DNA of 12,123 nucleotides from Vibrio sp. (GTDB lineage Bacteria > Pseudomonadota > Gammaproteobacteria > Enterobacterales > Vibrionaceae), in the NCBI GenBank assembly GCA_007124475.1, contig SLFB01000046.1:1-12123 (forward strand), written 5' to 3'. The position numbers were made by a program, and so were the translations under genes. Below are positions 6,977 through 12,123 of the stretch, piece after piece (positions within the stretch are counted from its first letter, which is position 1; every line of letters starts with the position of its first letter). A model generated the notes under the pieces. The model was given only the letters and a program-made list of their open reading frames with translations, did no database searches and was not told the origin of the DNA.

Positions 6977-7172
6977 CTATACCCAAACAACTTGGCGTTG
7001 CAGGTAGGCGGTGAGTGACAAATTTGTCTGGAACAAATTTGAACAGCCGTAGGCTGACCTTTGGTGAGAGCTACGGATGGCTCTCATAATCCCCATGAGC
7101 ATAAATAAACTATGTGATTGGGATGAACAAACGTAGCCAACACCCCTACAACTTCAAGTAGGAAGGGTATAG
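6977..7172 (+). repeat. Full ERIC element (with internal insertion)
   Basis: The ends CTATACCC (6977-6984) and GGGTATAG (7165-7172) are perfect inverted repeats, and the similarity extends inward for about 28 bp. Internal stretches GTTGCAGGTAGGCGGTGAGT, AATCCCCATGAGCATA, GTAGCCAACACC and ACTTCAAGTAGGAAGGGTAT align with the ERIC consensus I remember (127 bp), in the same order. The total of 196 bp equals 127 plus the insertion at 7019-7087. It lies between Cra operator 3 and fruB; ERIC elements are intergenic palindromic repeats known from enterobacteria and Vibrio and carry no gene. Confidence 0.85.
7019..7087 (+). repeat. Insertion of about 69 bp within the ERIC element
   Basis: This block interrupts the ERIC consensus between GTGAGTGA and AATCCCC. 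It holds two direct copies of ACAAATTTG (7018-7026 and 7033-7041, 15-bp period), each containing the palindrome CAAATTTG. It also has a perfect hairpin GAGAGC (7066-7071) / GCTCTC (7080-7085), and GCCGTAG / CTACGG as a competing pairing. ERIC copies with insertions of about 70 bp are known in enterobacteria; I cannot tell if this is the same insert. Confidence 0.6.
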
Positions 7173-7227
7173 ACAGAAAAGTAACTCGCATTATCAGCAC
7201 AAGCCATTTCTGGCTAAGGGGCCAAAC

Positions 7228-8376
7228 ATGTTGCAACTCTCTACGCAAGATATTCGATTAGCGCAGACACCCTCAAACAAACAAGATGCCATTCGTGCCA
7301 TCGCTGCAGACCTTACCGACAGACAACTGGTCGAGTCGGGCTATGTTCAAGGTATGCTTAACCGCGAAGCGCAAAATTCAACCTTTTTAGGCAGCGGTAT
7401 CGCCATCCCCCATGGCACGGTTGAAACGCGCGATCTGGTTAAGCAGACTGGCGTCACCGTGCATCACTTTGCCAATGGTGTCGATTGGGGCGATGGTAAT
7501 ATGGTGTATGTTGCGATTGGTATTGCCGCTAAGTCTGATGAACATTTAGGCATATTAAAGCAACTGACCAAGGTGCTCTCTGCCGATGGCGTTGCGGATC
7601 AGCTTAAGCAAGTACAGCAAGCAAGTGATTTAGTCGCACTGCTTAATGGTGAAATACAATTTAGCGCTGATTTTGATCCTGCATTGATTCAACTACTCTT
7701 TCCTGCCAGTGACATGCTGCAAATGACAGCAGTCGCGGGCGGTTTACTGAAAAATACTGGCTGCACTGATAGTGCTTTTGTCGCCGATCTGGTCACCAAA
7801 TCTCCAACGCATTTAGGCCAAGGATTATGGTTAGTCAGTAGTGATAAAAGTGTCACTCGTAGTGCGATGTCATTTGTTTCTACCGCTAATCATTGTGAGT
7901 ACCAAGGCATTGCTGTCAAAGCCTTGATCGCTATTGCCGCTTGTAATGATGCCCATCGCTCGTTTCTTAACATCATCACCCAGCTTGTCTTCAACCAGCA
8001 GCAAGAGCAATTATTACAAGCGGATGCCCATCAATTGGTCGCTTTGTTTTCTCAAGACAACGCCCAAGCCGCTTCAAGCCACCCAGAAACCAACGCCAAT
8101 GTTGAAACCGCGATCTTTAAAATTACCAATTCACATGGTTTGCATGCTCGCCCTGGAGCTATGCTCGTCGCAGAAGCGAAGAAATTTCAAGCCAATATCA
8201 AGGTGGTCAATTTAGATGGTGATGGTAAAGCGGCCAACGCGAAAAGCTTAATGAAAGTGATCGCCCTCGGAGTGAAACACGGCCACCAGCTCCAGTTTAG
8301 CGCTGAAGGACCAGATGCCGCTCTTGCCCTTGAATCGATTGGCGCAGCGATTAAATCCGGTCTTGGTGAGCATTAA
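7228..8376 (+). CDS. fruB: FruB, fructose PTS EIIA-HPr (FPr) fusion protein
   Basis: Cytoplasmic diphosphoryl transfer protein that relays phosphate from EI to FruA during fructose uptake. The 382 residues (E. coli 376) comprise an EIIA(Fru) domain at about 1-145 with the phosphorylated His62 in GSGIAIPHGT, a central linker/receiver-like domain at about 155-285, and a C-terminal HPr-like FPr domain at about 293-382. The FPr domain carries its active His306 in NSHGLHARPGA and a KSLM serine region as in HPr. The start is well supported: AAGGGG (7216-7221) lies 6 nt before the ATG and MLQLSTQDI aligns with E. coli MFQLSVQDI. It is first in fruBKA, 10 bp upstream of fruK. Confidence 0.97.
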   Translation: MLQLSTQDIRLAQTPSNKQDAIRAIAADLTDRQLVESGYVQGMLNREAQNSTFLGSGIAIPHGTVETRDLVKQTGVTVHHFANGVDWGDGNMVYVAIGIAAKSDEHLGILKQLTKVLSADGVADQLKQVQQASDLVALLNGEIQFSADFDPALIQLLFPASDMLQMTAVAGGLLKNTGCTDSAFVADLVTKSPTHLGQGLWLVSSDKSVTRSAMSFVSTANHCEYQGIAVKALIAIAACNDAHRSFLNIITQLVFNQQQEQLLQADAHQLVALFSQDNAQAASSHPETNANVETAIFKITNSHGLHARPGAMLVAEAKKFQANIKVVNLDGDGKAANAKSLMKVIALGVKHGHQLQFSAEGPDAALALESIGAAIKSGLGEH

Positions 8377-8380
8377 GGAG
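8375..8380 (+). promoter_or_regulatory. fruK ribosome-binding site that decides the start
   Basis: AAGGAG begins within the fruB TAA stop. It is 3, 6 and 12 nt before the ATGs at 8384, 8387 and 8393. The 6-nt spacing to 8387 is the most usual, and it suggests coupling to fruB translation. Confidence 0.7.
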
Positions 8381-8386
8381 CCGATG

Positions 8387-9313
8387 ATGAATATGAAAGT
8401 CGTTACCATTACCTTGAATCCAGCCCTTGATCTCACTGGCAGTATGGAAAAGCTCCATCTTGGTTCAGTGAGCTTAGTCCAACAAGGTTCATTACATGCG
8501 GCAGGTAAAGGGGTCAATGTAGCCAAAGTGCTCAGCGATCTTGGCGCTCAAGTCACCGTGACAGGATTTCTTGGTCAAGATAACCAAGAAATGTTTTGTC
8601 AACTCTTCACTGAGATAGGGGCAAACGATCAGTTTATTCGTCTACCTGGAGCGACACGAATTAATGTCAAATTGGTCGAGCAATCTGGCCAAGTCAGCGA
8701 CATCAATTTCCCTGGCATTCAGGTTAATGAACAAGATATTCAACGTTTCGAACAAAGGTTGTTTCAGCTCGCCGAAGATCACCAGTACTTCATTATTGCA
8801 GGCAGTTTACCATCCGGCCTTTCACCACAACGCTGCGCCAGCTGGATTGAGCAGTTGGGGTTACTGGGTAAAAAAGTGTTGTTTGACAGTAGCCGCGAGG
8901 CCCTAATCGCCGGAGTCGATGCAAAGCCATGGTTAATTAAACCCAATGAAGAAGAACTGGCTCAGTTTGTGGGCCACCCACTGCATAGCCCAGAAGCCTG
9001 TCAAGCTGCCGCTCAACAACTGGCAGAAAAAGGTATCGCTAATATTGTGGTGTCGATGGGCGCACAAGGCACAATGTGGCTCAATCAAGGTCAATGGCTG
9101 CACGCCAAGCCACCTAAAATGCCGGTTGTGAGTACAGTCGGTGCTGGCGATACCTTAGTGGCAGGCCTGTGTTGGGGGCATATGCAAAATATGGATAAAC
9201 CATCATTGATCACTTTTGCAACCGCGCTATCCGCTCTGGCAGTCACCCAAGTGGGGGTTGGCGTTCCTGATATAGAAAAAGTCACTGCTCTACAAAATGA
9301 TATCCAATTATAA
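8387..9313 (+). CDS. fruK: FruK, 1-phosphofructokinase
   Basis: Cytoplasmic PfkB-family kinase that converts fructose-1-phosphate and ATP to fructose-1,6-bisphosphate. It therefore also removes the inducer of Cra. The 308-residue product (E. coli 312) starts MNMKVVTITLNPALDLTG. It has LHAAGKGVNVAKVLSDLG for substrate binding, TRINVKL, GSLPSG, FDSSREAL, KPNEEEL and the C-terminal PfkB signature STVGAGDTLVAGL with catalytic Asp255. Several in-frame ATGs exist. A reading from 8315 would add 24 residues inside fruB that have no counterpart in the family, so I took 8387, which has AAGGAG at 6 nt. The ATG at 8384 is the main alternative. Confidence 0.95.
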   Translation: MNMKVVTITLNPALDLTGSMEKLHLGSVSLVQQGSLHAAGKGVNVAKVLSDLGAQVTVTGFLGQDNQEMFCQLFTEIGANDQFIRLPGATRINVKLVEQSGQVSDINFPGIQVNEQDIQRFEQRLFQLAEDHQYFIIAGSLPSGLSPQRCASWIEQLGLLGKKVLFDSSREALIAGVDAKPWLIKPNEEELAQFVGHPLHSPEACQAAAQQLAEKGIANIVVSMGAQGTMWLNQGQWLHAKPPKMPVVSTVGAGDTLVAGLCWGHMQNMDKPSLITFATALSALAVTQVGVGVPDIEKVTALQNDIQL

Positions 9314-9331
9314 CCACACAACTTAACGAAA

Positions 9332-9365
9332 GCGGTCACCAACGACAGCAAACTGTTAACACCGC
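9332..9365 (+). other. Possible stem-loop in the 125-bp fruK-fruA gap
   Basis: GCGGT (9332-9336) pairs with ACCGC (9361-9365), enclosing a second small hairpin ACAG-CAAA-CTGT (9345-9356). There is no U-run, so it is not a terminator. It might affect relative fruK and fruA expression. The rest of the gap (9314-9438) shows no gene; AAAAGG at 9425-9430 is the fruA ribosome-binding site. Confidence 0.3.
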
Positions 9366-9438
9366 CATCGTGCTAAGTTACTAGGGTAAACCATTGATTA
9401 GTCTATGCACTAACCATTAACGATAAAAGGTCAACACT

Positions 9439-11190
9439 ATGAATATTGCCATCATTACCGCATGCCCCAGCGGGGTTGCCAATAGTATTATTGCCGCGGG
9501 TTTATTAGAACAAGCTGCGAAATCGCTGAACTGGAATGCCGCTGTCGAGTGCCACTCTTCGATACTCGACACGACAACCTTAACCGAAGCCGACATTGCT
9601 CAAGCCGATGTCGTGATCATCGCTGCCAATACGCCGGTTGATACTTCACGTTTTGTCGGTAAAAAAGTTTACCAAAGTGAGATTTCAGCCTGCACCAGCG
9701 ATCCAACTGCATACTTAACCACCGCCGTTGAACAAGCGACCGAGCTTAACGCCTCAGCCATTACTACAGAGTCGATTAACGCGACCTCACCAAATACATC
9801 CAGTACGGCTGCGGTGAAAAAAATCGTCGCTATTACCGCGTGTCCAACCGGTGTTGCTCATACTTTCATGGCCGCGGAAGCGCTGGAAGAAGAAGCCAAA
9901 CGCCGTGGCCACCAAATTAAAGTCGAAACTCGCGGCTCAGTCGGTGCCAAAAATCAACTCACGGAACAAGATATTGCTGAGGCCGATTTAGTGATTGTTG
10001 CCGCCGATATTGAAGTGCCCCTTGAGCGCTTTAATGGTAAAGCGCTGTATCGCACCAAAACTGGCCCGGCATTGAAGAAGACGGCCGAAGAGATGGATAA
10101 AGCCTTGGTCCAAGCCACCACTTACCACCACTCAGGATCAAGTAGTGCATCGTCTAGTGACGAGAAAAAAGGCGTCTATAAACACCTGATGACTGGGGTT
10201 TCACACATGCTCCCAGTGGTGGTTGCTGGTGGCTTATTGATCGCCCTCTCTTTCGTGTTTGGTATTGAAGCTTTTAAAGAAGAAGGCACCCTTGCCGCGG
10301 CTTTAATGACGATTGGTGGTGGTTCCGCCTTTGCACTGATGATCCCCGTACTGGCTGGTTATATTGCCTTTTCTATTGCCGACCGTCCTGGTCTGGCACC
10401 CGGTCTGATTGGTGGCATGCTCGCCAGTTCAACCGGTGCTGGCTTTTTAGGTGGTATTGCCGCCGGTTTCATCGCCGGTTATAGCGCAAAATGGATTGCT
10501 GACAACGTATCATTGCCTCAGTCAATGGAAGCGCTTAAGCCGATTTTAATCATTCCGTTTATCGCCAGCTTAGTCACCGGTTTAGTGATGATTTATGTCG
10601 TCGGCGGGCCAGTTTCAGGCATCATGTCGGCAATGACGGAGTTTTTAAATAGCATGGGTTCCACTAATGCTGTGTTGTTAGGCATTATTCTGGGTGCAAT
10701 GATGTGCTTTGACCTAGGCGGCCCAGTTAACAAAGCGGCGTATACTTTTGGTGTCGGTCTCCTTGCCTCAAACACCTATGCTCCCATGGCCGCGATCATG
10801 GCGGCGGGCATGGTCCCTGCATTAGGAATGGGGCTTGCCACTTTCTTAGCCAAACATAAATTCGAAACCAGTGAACGTGAAGCCGGTAAAGCTTCGTTTG
10901 TACTCGGCTTATGTTTTATCTCTGAAGGGGCGATTCCTTTTGCTGCCAAAGATCCAATGCGAGTTATCCCGGCGTGTATGGTGGGCGGTGCATTAACCGG
11001 TGCACTATCCATGTTATTTGGCGCACAGCTGATGGCACCGCATGGTGGGCTATTTGTTTTATTAATCCCAAATGCCATCACCCCCGTGTTTATGTACTTA
11101 TTCGCGATCGCCGCCGGTACTATCGTTACAGGGGTGAGTTATGCATTTTTGAAGTCAAGAATGACTAGTAAGCAAGTGGCTCACGCTTAA
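9439..11190 (+). CDS. fruA: FruA, fructose-specific PTS EIIB'BC permease
   Basis: Inner-membrane transporter that takes up fructose and phosphorylates it to fructose-1-phosphate, receiving phosphate from FruB. The 583 residues (E. coli 563) comprise an N-terminal EIIB' domain (about 1-100), a linker, the EIIB domain (about 127-225) with the phosphocysteine Cys135 in ITACPTGVAHTFMAAEAL, a Ser-rich linker (about 233-243), and EIIC (about 250-575). EIIC has about ten hydrophobic segments, PGLAPGLIGGML and the SEGAIPFAAKDPMRV signature (Glu496). Unlike the E. coli FruA I remember, the B' domain keeps ITACPSGVANS with Cys9, so both B-like domains have a cysteine at the active position. It is last in fruBKA, followed at once by a terminator. 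Confidence 0.97.
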   Translation: MNIAIITACPSGVANSIIAAGLLEQAAKSLNWNAAVECHSSILDTTTLTEADIAQADVVIIAANTPVDTSRFVGKKVYQSEISACTSDPTAYLTTAVEQATELNASAITTESINATSPNTSSTAAVKKIVAITACPTGVAHTFMAAEALEEEAKRRGHQIKVETRGSVGAKNQLTEQDIAEADLVIVAADIEVPLERFNGKALYRTKTGPALKKTAEEMDKALVQATTYHHSGSSSASSSDEKKGVYKHLMTGVSHMLPVVVAGGLLIALSFVFGIEAFKEEGTLAAALMTIGGGSAFALMIPVLAGYIAFSIADRPGLAPGLIGGMLASSTGAGFLGGIAAGFIAGYSAKWIADNVSLPQSMEALKPILIIPFIASLVTGLVMIYVVGGPVSGIMSAMTEFLNSMGSTNAVLLGIILGAMMCFDLGGPVNKAAYTFGVGLLASNTYAPMAAIMAAGMVPALGMGLATFLAKHKFETSEREAGKASFVLGLCFISEGAIPFAAKDPMRVIPACMVGGALTGALSMLFGAQLMAPHGGLFVLLIPNAITPVFMYLFAIAAGTIVTGVSYAFLKSRMTSKQVAHA

Positions 11191-11205
11191 TTAACTACAT
11201 TAAAT

Positions 11206-11232
11206 AAAAAGTCAGCTCAAGGCTGACTTTTT
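11206..11232. terminator. Bidirectional rho-independent terminator
   Basis: AAAAAGTCAGC (11206-11216) and GCTGACTTTTT (11222-11232) form a perfect 11-bp stem with a TCAAG loop, followed by T on the plus strand and by a T/A-rich run on the minus strand. It ends fruBKA 15 bp after the fruA stop and can also terminate the convergent lipoprotein gene. Confidence 0.92.
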
Positions 11233-11283
11233 TGTTTTAGTGCTTTTATACCAATAGGCTCGTCTGACTTTACAGCTCTTGTT

Positions 11284-11907
11284 TTATTCATGTATTCCTT
11301 GAACGTACTTACGGCTAACATCTACAACAGCAACATCTCGAAAAAAGCTACGGCCCAATAAAATAGGGAAATGTAAATGAGTCCGATTGGCTAAGGTAAA
11401 CTGAGTATGTTCAAGTCTGTCACCCATTTGAATCCACATCATCACCACAGGGCGTCGTTGGTAACTATCATCGGAAGATTGGCGTATACGCACCCATCGT
11501 TCAACCGGTAAATTAATTTCACCACTTTTGACTTCATCATGTTTGATACGAAACTTTACCCAATCTCGTCCATCTCGTTCAAAAACGTCAATATCAACGG
11601 CACTGATAGAAGACGTCGTAGCACCAGTATCGATTCGAGCGCGAAAACTCTCTTCTATTGCTGGTACATAAACCCATTCTTTTTCACCAAATATCAATTT
11701 TCCATCAGGCGTCTTCGTCACTATGGGTACTTTCGGCGGTGCCACAGCAATGGCCTCTAACTCCGCTGATTCACTCACCAATTCAGCTTCAATGGGCTCA
11801 ATCGAGGTTGAGGTTGAGGTGTCACTTGGCTCAGAGGGAACCGTTGCACAAGCAACTAGCCCCCCACTGAGTATCAACATGAGAAAAAGTTTCCAAGGTT
11901 GTTTCAT
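11284..11907 (-). CDS. Lipoprotein of the retropepsin-like (ATP-dependent zinc protease/RimB-like) family
   Basis: The 207-residue product begins with a lipoprotein signal (positive MKQPWK, hydrophobic core, lipobox LVAC with Cys20). Ala21 at the +2 site favours outer-membrane sorting. Residues about 21-65 are a Ser/Thr/Glu/Pro-rich linker. The globular part has the aspartic-protease-like motif DTGA (Asp93-Ala96) followed by TTSSISA, and ends LLGRSFFRDVAVVDVSRKY, typical of the family annotated as ATP-dependent zinc protease (PF05618), which includes the glutamate-trimming RimB. An envelope location makes the ATP-dependent label unlikely here; the substrate is unknown. GAGG (11915-11918) lies 7 nt before the ATG. 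The upstream aminotransferase ends 23 bp away on the same strand, so co-transcription is possible. Confidence 0.85.
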   Translation of the reverse strand: MKQPWKLFLMLILSGGLVACATVPSEPSDTSTSTSIEPIEAELVSESAELEAIAVAPPKVPIVTKTPDGKLIFGEKEWVYVPAIEESFRARIDTGATTSSISAVDIDVFERDGRDWVKFRIKHDEVKSGEINLPVERWVRIRQSSDDSYQRRPVVMMWIQMGDRLEHTQFTLANRTHLHFPILLGRSFFRDVAVVDVSRKYVQGIHE

Positions 11908-11930
11908 TCAATTACCTCATTTAACGGCGA

Positions 11931-12123
11931 TTATGAGACGCTGACAATGGCCTTTGCTACATAAGGAATATCTTGTTCGGTTAAACCAGCGATATTAATT
12001 CGACCATCCGCAACCGCATAAATCGCATACTGTTCACGTAAACGTTCCATTTGCTGTGGGTTGAAACCAAGCATGGTGAACATGCCTTTATGGCTTTGGA
12101 TAAAATCAAATTGTGACGTATTG
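11931..12123 (-). CDS. Aspartate/aromatic amino acid aminotransferase, C-terminal end (5' part beyond window)
   Basis: Only the last 64 codons are present, ending at TAA 11931-11933. The translation includes QSHKGMFTMLGFNPQQMERL, EQYAIYAVADGRINIAGL and ends AKAIVSVS. This matches the C-terminus of class I PLP-dependent aspartate aminotransferases (AspC/TyrB), with the conserved Arg of GRIN that binds the substrate carboxylate. The PLP lysine lies outside the window, and AspC-like versus TyrB-like specificity cannot be decided from this piece. Confidence 0.93.
   Translation of the reverse strand, partial: NTSQFDFIQSHKGMFTMLGFNPQQMERLREQYAIYAVADGRINIAGLTEQDIPYVAKAIVSVS

Noticed and set aside
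7110..7127. Possible CRP site starting TGTGATTGGG
   Set aside because: Only the left half-site matches; the right half lacks TCACA, and the sequence is the normal ERIC core.
7165..7173. TATAGA at the ERIC right end as a fru -10 box
   Set aside because: No acceptable -35 at 16-18 bp upstream; the motif is simply the ERIC terminal repeat.
8315..8386. N-terminal extension of FruK from an earlier ATG
   Set aside because: It overlaps the end of fruB, has no counterpart in FruK proteins, and a good AAGGAG serves the ATG at 8387.
11804..11821. GAGGTT hexamer repeat in the lipoprotein gene as a phase-variable tract
   Set aside because: Fewer than three perfect copies, and a 6-bp change would keep the frame; it only encodes a short Ser/Thr stretch of the linker.
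11539..11944. Three small plus-strand reading frames
   Set aside because: All are opposite the lipoprotein gene, which has a signal peptide and a recognised domain; no independent support.

Overview
The window looks like a stretch of a Vibrio genome, most likely the second chromosome. The gene order is cqsS - sbcC - sbcD - cra(fruR) / fruB - fruK - fruA. From memory this matches the V. cholerae chromosome II neighbourhood running from cqsS (VCA0522) to the fru operon (VCA0516-0518). The proteins are clearly Vibrio-like but are not identical to the V. cholerae sequences I remember, so I infer another Vibrio species. No mobile element with a transposase, rRNA, tRNA or CRISPR array is visible.

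Layout. Positions 1-1292 (minus strand) hold the N-terminal 430 codons of CqsS, the membrane histidine kinase that senses the quorum-sensing autoinducer CAI-1; the gene runs off the left edge. A 187-bp gap follows, with an ERIC-like repeat remnant and a 16-bp tandem duplication. Next come sbcC and sbcD (minus strand, 3 bp apart), the Mre11-Rad50-type nuclease that opens DNA hairpins and processes double-strand breaks. Upstream of sbcD lies cra/fruR (minus strand), the fructose-1-phosphate-responsive LacI-family regulator. It is transcribed divergently from fruBKA (plus strand), which encodes the fructose phosphotransferase system: the EIIA-HPr fusion FruB, 1-phosphofructokinase FruK and the membrane permease FruA. 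A bidirectional terminator separates fruA from a convergent minus-strand pair: a retropepsin-like lipoprotein and the C-terminal end of an aspartate/aromatic aminotransferase.

The roughly 500-bp cra/fruB intergenic region is the most informative part. It holds three Cra operators. One fills the spacer between consensus -35 and -10 boxes of the cra promoter. Another occupies the same place in a much weaker fru promoter candidate, matching the V. cholerae model in which FruR bound to fructose-1-phosphate activates fru. A complete 196-bp ERIC element with an internal insertion of about 69 bp sits between that operator and fruB. If the promoter is where I place it, this element would be part of the fru mRNA leader.

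Working together: FruA imports fructose as fructose-1-phosphate using phosphate relayed through FruB, FruK makes fructose-1,6-bisphosphate, and fructose-1-phosphate acts on Cra. The sbcDC pair and cqsS are unrelated in function but appear to be stable neighbours in Vibrio. I found no wholly new multi-gene system; the interest is in regulatory architecture, repeat insertion and a ligand-specificity residue of CqsS.
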